Shown here piece after piece: positions 44,950 to 56,260 of a DNA stretch of 64,000 bases. Position 1 is the first letter of the stretch; the number at the start of each line of letters is the position of its first letter. The notes below the pieces were generated by a model. That model did no database searches, was not told the origin of the DNA, and saw only the letters and a list, made by a program, of their open reading frames with translations. A program made the translations under genes and the position numbers. Source of the DNA: Gracilaria gracilis (Eukaryota; Rhodophyta; Florideophyceae; Gracilariales; Gracilariaceae); assembly GCA_030374805.1 (NCBI GenBank), contig JARGSG010000013.1, positions 806,001 to 870,000 on the forward strand, written 5' to 3'.

Positions 44950-47900
44950 TGAGATATCATACCCCAAAAACCGTCTGAAACGGAAGCTGCGGTTACCCTC
45001 AGTCGTTTCTACAGCAGTGGTGTCGCTGGGGATGATCGATTCATCTCGCGCATTCTCAGACGCGCTGGTTCCACCTTAGATGTTAATAATCCGTTTCAGA
45101 CGTCGGATCAACAACCCGCGCACTGGACACTTCCATTCCCTCTTTCGCCTATTTCTACTGAAGGTGCTGGTCCGGCCCCGGCCATTGGTGCCGCAGCCTC
45201 AACTGCTACGGCTACATCAACTGTGGCGGTCATTCAGTGTGCTCGGGAGATGAAAAACATCCTCCAAAGTTCTACTCTGGAAGAGCAAGTACGCAAGTTA
45301 CGCTCTGCTCACAACTCCCTTGTAGGGTTGGTTACTTCTCATCGCCAACAGGCGGAAGATTTCTCTGAAAAGGAGGTTGGTGAGGATTTTCGTTCGTTAC
45401 GGAGTGATGTTAACCCATGCTATAATACTTTGGTGGACCCGCTGCCTTTCGTTGAAGGAAATGCAAACCCGATTCGATCGTGTGAGAGCCAGTCTGGAGA
45501 CGTTGGAGCAAACCATTGTTATGGATTCTACTACTCCGGCAGAGCCGTCCGCTGTATCTCACAGGGTGAAGAACTCTGCGCAAGAGAAGAACTGCCGTAA
45601 ACGGAAGGCCTATCAAGACCACTAGGATCCCGGCTCGTCGACTTCGTCGGTTTCGGACCCGAAAAAATCGAACAATGTTGACTGGTCAGACTCGTCGCCT
45701 GACGATGACTGCGAGAAATGGGCGTCGGGCGTGTTCGTATCAAGAGACGGAAGCAATCCTGCTTGAAAGTGCTGAAGCCCACGAACACTCTATACGAGAA
45801 GTTGCTATCATACCGGTATTACAGTTTGGAAGACTCCTCTTTAGATCGAACACTCAGTGGTAAGAGAAAATTGAAGTGCTGCATCAAGCTGGTGCTGCTC
45901 TCACTTCGTAACCAGCTGTATGCTGGAAATGATCCAATCTTGGTGCTAGATTTTCTCGCCCCCTTCGTCGCGGAAGCCGATATACTCGGAATGAATAAGG
46001 GACAGGCCTACATTTCCTTACCGTATTTCTTCCGTGGTGTGGCCGAGGAACAGTATCAATCTGTAAGAGGCTCTTTGCGTGCCTCCGAAGAAGGAGTTAT
46101 TTGCTGGCCCGAAGCAGTGCAATACCTGGTACGTTCCTACGCTACGAATGGCACCATGCAGTTGGGGATACCTGCTCTGCGAGACAAACATCACCGCTTA
46201 GGCGAGACGGAAACCAATTTTTTCGGTACGCATGAACAAATCTTTCTACCGTTGTGGTAGGTTCTATCCCGCTACAGAGCGTTGTACAATGTTCATCGAT
46301 GGACTCGACCCCGGTATCTGGACTTTGGTTACCCACTATCGCGAGGATGGGAGGAAGATAATCTACCTGGAGCTAATCTACTATGCACGAGTCCAAGGTG
46401 ACTCTCTCAGCGCCAGAGCCCCGAGTACAAGGTCTAAGTTCGCCAAGGTGTTGTTGATGGAGACCAGGTCCCCACCTCTTTCGCTCTTAGCGGATGAAAC
46501 ACCTCCAGAAAACTACGATAACGTCCGACTCGCCCATGGCCGTATCGATTCCATTCCGACAACGAACCTCCCGTCGACGACGGACCATTCGTATGAGACT
46601 ACCCAGGAAAGCACTGTGCTTTATTCCGATGCTCCCCGAGTTCGCGAGTCAAATATCCCGTACTAGAACGGAAGAACCCGATTTCAGCGGCCAGGATGGC
46701 AGGGTACCCGCCAGGCGGGGCGTTTCATGGTTAAACGCAGTGCATCCCTTCATCAGGGTAGGCAGGCTCTGACAGCATTGATATGCCATCTCTCCTACAC
46801 CCATGGTTAAACGTCACCCTAGTGCCTTGTCTCCCTTAGGGATATTGCGAAGGTAACGTTGAACTATGAGGCCATCACTCCAGAGCAGAAGCGTTCCGTC
46901 CCAATGAAGTCGTATCTCCATGCCAAGACGGACTTCGTCCTTGTCTTGCAGACAGCGCCGACACAACAACGTTCTCGGGCACAGCCGGCTCACCCAGTAG
47001 CACCGGTACATCGCATTGCGGACGATCCAAATACCGCTGTTGCGGAAACCCGAGGCCAACGTTCCCAAGCACTCGCAGTCGGGGAACCTGAGCAGCCGCG
47101 GCAGGCGGAAGGCCTGGGAGACTAAACGAGGAAGTCTCCCATTCAGTAGAGGCTTCCTCAGAGCAGAGGCTGTTGACGTCCGAGGCGTCGCTGCCTCGCT
47201 CCCCGTAAAGATCCTCTCGAAAGAAGGCACCGCTGACGTGGACTCTGAACATGTGGGTGTCCTCCGTCAACCGTGGATACTGGTAAACAAAACCCGGTTC
47301 CCAGATATAGTCTCCGTGATGGACAAGCGTAACTATAGAGTTGACGCCGACCTTGGCCTCAATACCCAGTTTATGGTGCGCATTCTCACGGTATTAGATA
47401 CCGGTGCAGTTCCAAACTTCTTCGTGGTGTCCCTTCTGCCACCGCTTATGCCGACGTGTATTCGCCGAGAAGCGACACCCGAGGTCGCTGACGCGAATAA
47501 CAACCAGTTAACAACGGTGGGAACAATCGAATTAGTCGTGCGTTTGGAGACCTCTGTGGTCAAGCTCGACTTTGTGGTATGTCAGTCATTGGCTGCCCCA
47601 GTTATTTGCGGATTTGATTACTGTGACAGCTTCGTGGATGCAGTCAGGCTCCGCCTCGGGCGTTTGTAATTTGAAGACGGCTCATCCTTTACAGTAGTCC
47701 ATCGTTTGCTTAAGCCAGCAGCAAAGAAGCAATTTCCACTACCTGCTGTGCAGGAACCACTGCCCGCGACTCACGAGACCATCAAACTCCGGTATGAATT
47801 CAACCAGAATCCCAAGTAATGGTGCAGGTCAATTCCCTTCAACATGGTCTTTGGGTTATTCAACCGATTTCTTCGTTGTACAAGAAGTATCATCTCGCTG

Positions 47901-48240
47901 TCGCGAATAGCGGCGCACAGGTGACACCGGATACTCCGTTTCGGATATTTTTTGCCAATCTTGGCAATAGCCTCCAGTATGTGGTAAAGAACCAAGCCAT
48001 GGGATCGGTGAAACCGCACCCAATCGCGATGATCCCGACCCAAATGAGAGCTGCCGACGTTCTCGGTTTGCTTTCCTCCAAACAAGGTAAAAATCCGGAA
48101 CAACCCGAAATTCCGTCTAAGAAAAGGGAAACTACTGCCATTTCAACGGAGAAATTGACGAGAGACTCGGAAACCGCGCCGGTATCCGATACGGAGAAAC
48201 ATGTCCCCACGAGCTGAGAACGGATAGACCCCATGAAGAC
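44950..48240 (+). pseudogene. Gag-protease region of gypsy B, fossil
   Basis: Homologous to A over the capsid-like part (LAPFVAEADILGMNKGQAY; WPEAVQYLVRSYATNGT) and the protease (VLDTGAVPNFFVVSLLPP; APVICGFDYCDSFVDA). Sequence similarity to A ends near 48244, before any RT motif. Confidence 0.8.
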
Positions 48241-48244
48241 TCTT

Positions 48245-48837
48245 GGTGGCGGTAGCGATGGGGACCTTCGAAAGCCGTCGTCATCGGCAGATGCGGCGAA
48301 CCACGCAGCGGGGACGCGGCGGAGCGTTGCAAGAGAGGGTCCAAAAGAAGTGGAACCACCGTGTAGAGGTACGTGAGAGAGTGTGGGTGAGAGGAGGAGT
48401 GGCTTAGGCGTAGTAGAACAGTAGCAATTTTCCTGTACGAAAACATCCACTTCAGTAGCTTCTAAGTCTAAAACGGAGGGGTATGGAGGAGTCCCCGGAG
48501 GGGAAGAATACTCCGAAGAGGAGGAAACTGGGTAGGAAAACATAGGGTTAGTACGTAGTCTTAGCGAGTGTTTTGAGCTCTATAACTTACTTTAAACTCT
48601 TTATCTTAGAGACGGCAGGTTCAAACGAAGTAGAGGACACTATAGGTGGCCTTATAGGGTACATATAGACTGCAGATTAGGCTCGAAGCGCAAAAATGCG
48701 GTTTAACTCCCGAATGTGGCGCAAAGTGTGTAATTGAAAAGTTGACTAAATGAAACTTGTTGGTTATGACGGAGTGTGTCCTCGTCAAAAGAGAGTTTCG
48801 TCTCTGTCTTTACCGTTGTTTTACTGCTCTACGACTA
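48245..48837. other. No gene recognised
   Basis: Follows the truncation of gypsy B. Purine-rich, with short frames only. I see no second LTR or recognisable element. Confidence 0.4.
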
Positions 48838-49083
48838 CTATGGGAAAGACGAGGACAGTCTGTTTACGTTTGTCCTTTCCCGTTGAGATAGTCTCTCGAA
48901 AAGTGCCACCCACGTGGTTGGGCTGGCGCATGATATGGCTACATTGATGGCGTTGAGAAGTGCATGAGCATTGATTATGCTCGCGTCAGGAACGAAAGTG
49001 AGAAGGATTAAACAAACCCGATTCTCTTTTCTCAATGTTGCGGCGGTAAAACAAAACTGATCAAAACAATCCACAGCATTCAT
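48838..49083 (-). pseudogene. piggyBac-like transposase fragment
   Basis: 81 codons containing MNAVDCFDQFCFTAATLRKE and VPDASIINAHALLNAI. This resembles the C-terminal part of piggyBac-type transposases, where a G-V-D-x-x-D-Q motif is followed some 25 residues later by N-A. Only this piece is present. The match is by eye and rests on two short motifs. Confidence 0.4.
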
Positions 49084-49320
49084 GAAAAAGTTGTATGCAA
49101 CAATTACCGCAGTTACTTGTACAGTGAAGCGCCTAAATGATTCGCTACATATTTATCTCGCCAGTCCGTGCACCTAATTGACAGCTTTTTCATCGAATGA
49201 ATGAATTCGTAACGTTGGTGTGTCAGCTAAGTCATTCGTGTAGAACGGGAATAGGGATTGGTCTTTGCAAGCAAAAAAAACTGCCTTCTTAGCAATCTCG
49301 ACAACAGAATCTGTGCCGCA

Positions 49321-49521
49321 TCATTTCCGAAACACCCGTACTAAGCACCAATCACTCCGCTGCGCATGTTTGAGGCTTTTGATAGCCATCTTTAGTGCTG
49401 GTCTGTTGACTCTGTCAACATTGCTAAAGCGCCCTGTTCCCAGAACCTTACACTCTCCGTCGCTCAAAATATTTAGCTGTCTCTCCGATACACGAAACGT
49501 CTTAAACTTATCTCTGACCAT
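49321..49521 (-). pseudogene. Possible protein-kinase N-lobe fragment
   Basis: 66 codons with CKVLGTGRFSNVDRV, resembling a kinase glycine-rich loop (L-G-x-G-x-F-S-x-V). NRPALKMAIKSLK follows, which could hold the ATP-binding Lys. The frame ends soon after and nothing downstream continues the fold. Gypsy D is truncated about 40 bases away. It is either a relic of a host gene cut by rearrangement or a chance match. Confidence 0.3.
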
Positions 49522-49557
49522 CAGTCACCCACTTTCGTGAGTTGGAGGCAATTTTTG

Positions 49558-50640
49558 TACGTGACAGTCCCCTTTAAGGAGGTGAACGCATCCGCTTGCG
49601 CGGGCGTTAAGGGTTCCAGTTTCGGTGGCTGTCCCTTACGCAGTAGCGCGCTAAGCGGCGCCGCGATATCCGAAAAGTTTGGGATGAACCGTCGATAGAC
49701 GTTGAATAGCCCCAGAAGGGACCGGGGTTCCGTCTGAGTACGTAATTGCTTTGCCTCAACGAGGGATTTGACTCGAGCTTCCTCGATCGACAGCCGTCCA
49801 GGACGGATCACGTGTCCCAGATACTTGATCGTATCTGTGAAGAACTCAGACCTACTCAGCTTGAGGGTAATACCAGCATCCCTTAAAACTGTTAGAACAT
49901 CCCTGACATCGGTGAGGTGGTCGTCAAGGTTATTTGAGAAGACAATGATGTCATCCAGATATACCAAGCACGACCGCCACTTGAAACTGTTGAGCAGGAT
50001 ATCGACCGCTCGCTGAAAAGTAGCGGGGGCATTGGTTAAACCAAACGGCATCCGCTTGAAGCGGTAGGGCCCAGAATGGCACACGAACGCAGTCTTGTCG
50101 CGGTCCTCTTCCCTTACAGGGACCTGCCAATATCCCCAATTGGTATCCAACGCCGTGAACACGGTAGCATTGCCAATCGAGTCAATGAACTCGTCCATAC
50201 ATGGTATGGGGTAGCTATCCCGTACAGTTACGGCGTTGAGCTGACGGTAGTCGATACAAAATCGCCACGTGCCGTCGGCCTTCAATTTCAGTACAACTGG
50301 AGAAGCCCAGGGTGACTGAGCGGGTTCAACACCCCGGCGCGGAGCACCCTGTCCAATTGGAACTGCTGCTCTTACCTATCTTTCCGTTCTGCCCTGCACG
50401 GGGGTTGCGCCACCGGACGCGCGTTCGGCAACAATTCGATACGATGTCCCATCGCAGAAATCTCTCCAAGAGAGCCATCCCACATCGTGGTAAATTCCCG
50501 TAGCATATTACGGAGTTGTTCGCTGTGCGATACCTGTACGTGACCGAGATCTAGCTCTTCCAGAGCCTTCACCGGGTCAAGCCGGCCGCAGTTTGTAGGA
50601 CCACGCTGTTCTGTGTCGGAAACAGGTTGCAAATACGAAT
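49558..50640 (-). pseudogene. Reverse transcriptase region of element D, fossil, cut off
   Basis: A long open part with RFCIDYRQLNAVTVRDSYPI, GPYRFKRMPFGLTNAPATF and LVYLDDIIVFSNNLDDH: the substrate, template and active-site motifs of gypsy RT. It runs into unrelated DNA at its end. Confidence 0.88.
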
Positions 50641-50689
50641 CATTCGGCGAATTCTCCGTTGAAACGGCGGTATCTTCCCCCTCATTAGA

Positions 50690-53600
50690 CGAAGCGTCGG
50701 GGGCTCTCTGAACTGTCTACCTTCTTGGAGGTAACCAATCCAAGAACATCGGCAGCAGTCATCCGCGTCGGGAGCATCGCGAGCGGGTGCGGGGTGACTG
50801 ATCCAATCACTTGGTTCTTTACCAGATACTGGGGTTTGGTGCCAAGGTTGGCAACCAAGATTCGAAACGGAGCATCCGGGTGCACTTGCACAATTCCGTT
50901 TGCAACGGCGAGTTGACACTTCTCGTGCAACAAGGAAAGGGACTGTATGACCCGAATGCCGTGTTGACGGTAGTTGACCTTCACCATAACCTGGGACTCC
51001 GGCGGTATAGAAACCGACCCGGCAACGCGGAGCTTCGTGAATTCCCGCGTGGCGGGCGATGGTTCCTGCGCAGCAGGCAGCGGAACTTGCTTCTGTGAAG
51101 CACGCTTAAGTGGGCGACGGACAATCGGTACTGATGCCCCGTCTTCGAATTCCACGCGCCTTAGGCGGGGCCGGATGGGTTCGACAAACCTGTCGCAGTA
51201 ATCGCATCCCAGTATAACTGGCGCAGCCAACGAACGGCAAACGACAAAGTCGAGCTTCACCATAGAGATGCCCAACCGGACGACGAAGTAGATGGTTCCC
51301 ACCGTTGATAACGGGTTGTTACTCACGTCAGCGACGTTCGGGACCGCTTCGGAGCGGATGAGACTGCACCAGCGGGGGCAATACGGACTCCACGACGAAG
51401 TTTGTGCCAGCACCTGTGTCCAGGACAGTTAGAAATCTTACCAGAAACTGGGGGTGGAGGCCAAGATCAGCGTAAGCTTTATAGTTTCGCTTGGCCATGA
51501 AAATGATTCTATACGGGATCCGGTTATTCTTTATCCGTATCCACGGTCGACGCAGAACACCAAAGTGTTCTGAATCCGCGTCAGCAGTGTCACTACTTGA
51601 CAGGATTTTTACCGGGGAGCGAGGCAACGACGCCTCGGGCGTTTTCGACCTCGACTCTGAGGACGCCTCTCCCTGAGCGGAGACTCCCCTCATTAGTTTT
51701 CCTGGTCTTCCGCCTGCGGCGGCGTCTCAGGGTTCTCGACCACGAGGGCTTGGGCACCTCGATGAGGGTTCACCACGCGAGTGGCATTTTCATCGACGAC
51801 CTGCGGAGCAGGGACAACCGGTCTTGCTGGGAGTGGTCGCGATTGCGGGATGACGTGCGAGAAGTCCGTCTCGGCGCGCAGATAAGATGCGACCGGGACG
51901 ACTCGCTTCTCCTCGGGAGTGAGTGCCTCGTAGTTGACCACTACTTTTGGCAACTCCCTCATCGAGAGGAGACACTGAGGCAAAGTGTGCCCATTTGTAT
52001 AACACAAGTGGCAAATTACCCGCGAAGCCCCCGCTTGCGAGTTACCATTCCGAGCGTCGGCGAATCGAACCGCAGGGCGGGCGTCTCTCCTTCCAGGCCG
52101 TTGAAAACGGGTACCTCCATTCCAATAGGGAATAGGAGGTGCCATCATACGACGGTTGTCGGCGTACAGCGCTAGGTCGGCCAGCGCCGTATCGTACGAT
52201 GCATCCGTCGTGGACGGGAGTTCCGTGGTCGGCACGGAAGCGACTTCGCCATGCACAAGCTGGATGTTGTCATATCCCTGTTGTGGGTGTTCGTCCGCGA
52301 TTAGCGAGAGCGATGGGAAGCGGTCCTCCATTATCAAGGCTTTAGCGGGCCTCGACCTCGACTGAGGACCACGGGCACGTAGTGCATCACCCTCCGCGCG
52401 AGCGGCTTGGACCAACTCGAGGTAAGTAATCCTCGGTTTGTCCTCCCGACGTCGGGCGACGAGTGACTTGATGGCTGGGCTCAGACCATCAATGAACAAC
52501 GTAGAACGTTTTCAGCGGGGTAGACATTGCCACAGCGGTGGAAAGCCTTGTTGAGGCGCACCGAATAATCGGTTTTGACCTCTCTGGGGAGCTGTCTGGT
52601 ATCCCTCAACGCGAGAATCGCTGACTGAATGGCATCATTTGTCACGTACGACCTCAAGAGGTACTGCACGGCCTCCGGCCAGCACGTGACCTGTCCTTCG
52701 GAGGCTCTCGACGAACCTCTTACAGAGTGAAATTGGTCTTCGGCCACTCCCCGTAAAAAGTACGGCAGCGCCTCGTAGGCCTGTCCGTCGTTAATATCGA
52801 GTATATCGGCCTCCGCCACGAAGCGAGCGAGGAAATCCAAGACTATAATTGGATCCTCTCCAGAAAAGTTCTGGTTCCTCAGTGAAAGTGGCATTCGCTT
52901 GATGCAATCTTTCACTCGGCCCGTTCCACGGGGTGTGCGATCCAGTGATGAATCCTCCAGCCGATAGTATCGGTACGAAAGTAACTTTCGGAACATCCTA
53001 TTCCTAGGCTTCAATTCCCGGAGTCCGGAGTGTCTCCTGCCCTTGGTGTCGGAGCGTATCACCTCCTGGGTGGCAGACGACCGCTTAGAGCGAGAAAAGC
53101 GCTCACGGCGACCATCCTCCGACTCAGAGTCAGAAGAAGTAGACCCATTCGAGTGACTCTGGTTAGAATCCGACGAGGTCGGTGTATCCGAATGATCGTT
53201 GTAGCGTTTGGACTTCCGTCTACGGCGGCCTTTACCTGTTCCCGCTCGCTAGTCGCGTTGTGACAAGGCAGCAATCGGATCATCCGGAGAGTTCCTGTCC
53301 ATTATTATGGTTTGTTCCAACGTCTCCAGACGGGCTCGGACGCGATTGAAGTGCTCCTCAATCCCTTCAACGAAGGCGGCAGGCGAAGCCAAACAATCCA
53401 ATACTTTGTTGACGTCAGACCGCAATACGCGGATATCTTCAACAACATCACTCGCGGGGGCACTCTCGACCACCTCACGAAGGGCTCTAAATTCCCTACA
53501 AGGGCATTGTGGGCAGCACGCAGAGTGCGTACCTGGTCCTCAAGGGAATTCCCCTGGGGGGTGTTGGCAGCTTCAAGGCGAGGTAAGGATCCCGCAACAT

Positions 53601-53890
53601 CGGCTGCTGGCTGGGACGCCAAACGCGTACCAGTAGCGACTGGAGCAGGCCCGGCAACAGGCCGAGAGCTGGCCAACGAGGGCAAAGGAAGGTCCCGGGA
53701 CTCCCGGTGTTGGCTCGAAGTCCGTGAGGAAACCTTCGCGGCGAGGGTACAACCAGCCCGAATCGGGATTTTAGAAACCACCCGATCATCGGGAACCTCC
53801 CCATCATTGCAAGATCGGTTGCGGGTACCCGCCGGCTCCGCCCCAGATGGCTTCCGAGACATCGAAGAGACCGTTAAACGGGAGTACACG
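50690..53890 (-). pseudogene. Gag-protease region of element D, fossil
   Basis: The capsid-like part matches A nearly residue for residue. The zinc knuckle CHLCYTNGHTLPQC, the protease motif VLDTGAGTNFVV and the segment APVILGCDYCDRF are visible. Confidence 0.88.
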
Positions 53891-53946
53891 GAATCTTCCG
53901 GACACAGTAGAAATCACCTCCAAAAGAGGAAAAGCACACAGATAAG

Positions 53947-53965
53947 CTTCTAAGTCGGGAGACCA
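53947..53965 (-). other. Primer-binding site of element D
   Basis: TGGTCTCCCGACTTAGAAG on the minus strand, three bases inside the 5' LTR. Same 19 bases as in element C. Confidence 0.75.
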
Positions 53966-53968
53966 GTC

Positions 53969-54735
53969 GGTAGTGCGATGCCCCAATGGGGAAAGAACCA
54001 CGAAGACGTTCGGGATCTTCCTCAGGCAAGGCAGCACAGTAGCAAAGACCTTTCAGGGATGACACGACGGAGTCGGTTTGTAAGGGCGAAGCCAACCTTC
54101 ACGCCAGGCGTAGGAAGGTAAGCCAGAAGCTGGAATCCATGTAAACAGTGCCTGCAAATCCTCAGATGAGGCGGTGTTCCACAGGGGTGACAAGTGTAGA
54201 CAGGTGTCAGCACGAGCCGCGGGTCACGGAGAACAACCCAAAAAAGGGGAAAAGAGAACGGGGAAGTCACGAGAGTGACGCAGAGAGACGACAAAGCCGG
54301 GCAAATCCTTATGAACGGCGAACGCGACAAATAGTGGTGTAATACTCCCACAATAGGGTTCGTTTGGTTGACGCAGAGCGGACAGACGGTTTGTATGCTA
54401 CGGGATATCCCTCCGAGGAGGAGTTGAATTCCGCCGAAGGCGGAGAGTGTAGAGCTAACCCTGGTTGGGAAGATCTACATAGTGGCGGGGTCCAGTTGCC
54501 CCGACACTATATAGTGTGTAGCTAACCTCCCGTACTGTACGGCAAATACTATAATAATCTAGAATACTCCCATAAAAAGTGCACAATTACCAGCAATGCT
54601 GTGCCAACCTCCTGGACTCTGCCGTGTCTCACGTGTCCCATCCACCAACGTGGCCATCGTATGTAGTCATAATTAACCCAGCCGACATTTCGGAAAATAA
54701 CTAAGTCGCGGGAATCCCTCAAGGAGGGCGTTGCA
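53969..54735 (-). repeat. 5' LTR of element D
   Basis: 767 bases, in reverse orientation to the LTRs of A, starting TGCAACGCCC. It carries the same CACTATATAGTG palindrome with a TATA box. Confidence 0.9.
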
Positions 54736-55259
54736 TTTCATTCACGTGTTATTAATCGGAATTATTTAATGGCTGGATTTTAGCCAGTTGCCGTGTTGCA
54801 CTTCTGATTGTTGGCGCTGGGACACGGTTTTTGGTATCATCTATCTCGTTTTGTATGTCAAAACTTTGTTCAATATCCAGCCACGTGTGCACATAAACGA
54901 TCCCACAAACTACCTTATTGGTTTGCGGCATCTGCAGTTGTTCCTCACACTCTCAGACAGATGGAGCATCCAAAATGATGAATGGAGTGGTTGAGAACTA
55001 CATTTTGTGTTTTTGTTCACACCTTAAAATAATTGGGATGTTTTATTTTCGTCCGCAGAGTTCGTCCATAATTTACCTCTATCAAAAGAAATAAAAATGT
55101 GTTCATTTAAGGTGGATTTTGAATGTAATCATAAGTCTATGCTGGATTTTTTTCTTGTGCAAAAGTCTAGTTTGAATCCGTAAAACAGTTTCGTACGAAG
55201 CAGCAATGCGTATTAGAATACGCCTAGTATGCTCATCGACAAGCTAAAGGTAAGCAAAC
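54736..55259. other. AT-rich, no gene recognised
   Basis: Composition is more AT-rich than its neighbours. It may be the upstream part of the retroelement fragment that follows, but no motif is readable. Confidence 0.35.
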
Positions 55260-55690
55260 AGCCGAATTGCGTGCAAAGTTTACCGTGCAAAACTGTCGGA
55301 TCGGTGACCAGAAGTTAAAAATTGAGAAGCACTTTAAAAATGTTTATTCTTTAGCTCTACCGAGAGAAAAAATTTCAGCAAGGCGCTACGGACCGTTTGA
55401 AATTCTTAAACTTGTGGAAAAAATGAAAATAATAATTGAGTTACCTTCGTATTTGAAAGCTTATTCTTCGGTACACGTTTCTTTTACATTTTACGAAGAA
55501 AAATGGTTTGCTTCAGCGCAGCCAATAAGATTTCGTGCAAAACCCGTGCAGATGATCTCACATGGTCCTTTGTTTAAGGTCGAAAGAATGTTGAAACATA
55601 ATTGAAGAGCACGGGGATATCAATGGATAACGCTGTTAGAACCCCCCCAAAACATGACGTAGAATGGCAGCCAACAAAAAAAATTTCATT
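55260..55690 (+). mobile_element. Fragment of another Ty3/gypsy family (integrase tail and chromodomain start), fossil
   Basis: The frame holds the gypsy integrase C-terminal module: ARRYGPFEILKLVEKMKIII, then ELPSYLKAYSSVHVSF (GPF motif, then the H-x-V-H/F-H-V-S type motif). PLFKVERMLKH, the usual opening of a chromodomain, follows, then HDVEWQPTKK, like a chromodomain end. It is AT-richer than A-D and not close to them. Confidence 0.7.
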
Positions 55691-56260
55691 CAGAAAGATG
55701 GCACTTTTACAAAGAAAATTATTGATTACATTGTGGAGCATAACCTACTACCACATTTATATTTGACAGGTGACGGATGCAGAGATTTCCCGCGCTTTGG
55801 GAGATGCGTCTGACAGGCAGTACAGCGGGTAGCGCTCCAACTTGAACACCTTGCAGTGTTTTTGACGCCCTGAAAAAGCAAGAGAAGCTTATAATGTGAA
55901 GCCTTGGTCACGCCTTCAGTGGGAACATGCGATTCATCTGACAATACTTTTGCCTTCTGAAGAGGCAGGAATCCGAAAAACAATATGAAAACTGACCGAA
56001 TTGAACACGGTCCACAACAAACACAAAAACTAATTACACACATTGAACGTATTTATTGTTTCACTCAACAACGGTATCCTGTAACCCAATAAAAGCATGT
56101 TCTAACGACAGTTGGCACACTGTCAATCACCAACACACGTCTGGCTCCAGTCGTTTACGACCCATCTCCACAGGTGAGGCCAAGCTTTTTCACCTGAGCG
56201 TCATGTTCTTCTTGAAAGCGCTCTCGCGCAGCCTGCGCATGAACTCGAAGCGATCTCACC
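55690..56260. other. No gene recognised
   Basis: Lies downstream of the pogo transposase gene on the minus strand and probably includes its 3' end region. I could not find a convincing terminal inverted repeat. Confidence 0.35.

Larger units (their letters stand above)
33000..48244 (+). mobile_element. Ty3/gypsy element B, fossil, truncated and interrupted by element C
   Basis: Its 5' LTR (from about 33000 to 33530, resumed at 44636-44838) aligns with the LTR of element A (shared: CCAACCAG, CTTCGCCTTCGG) and ends CTCTACA, followed by a decayed copy of the same primer site. Inside are gag (about 44950-47130) and protease (about 47020-48240), both clearly homologous to A. Similarity to A stops near 48244, before RT, and no 3' LTR is present. 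It is more decayed than A and D. The left LTR edge is uncertain by about 150 bases. Confidence 0.75.
49558..54735 (-). mobile_element. Ty3/gypsy element D, fossil, truncated sister of A
   Basis: The 5' LTR (53969-54735) is followed by the primer site, gag, protease and reverse transcriptase on the minus strand, all very close to A. Similarity to A stops at about 49558, within the RNase H part, so RNase H, integrase, chromodomain and 3' LTR are missing. Frame layout across gag and protease is the same as in A. It appears less decayed than A, with only a few breaks in the remaining part. Confidence 0.9.

Noticed and set aside
47890-48543. 217-codon minus-strand frame with Ser-rich sequence
   Set aside because: Most of it is antisense to the gag-protease region of gypsy B. 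The rest has no recognisable feature.
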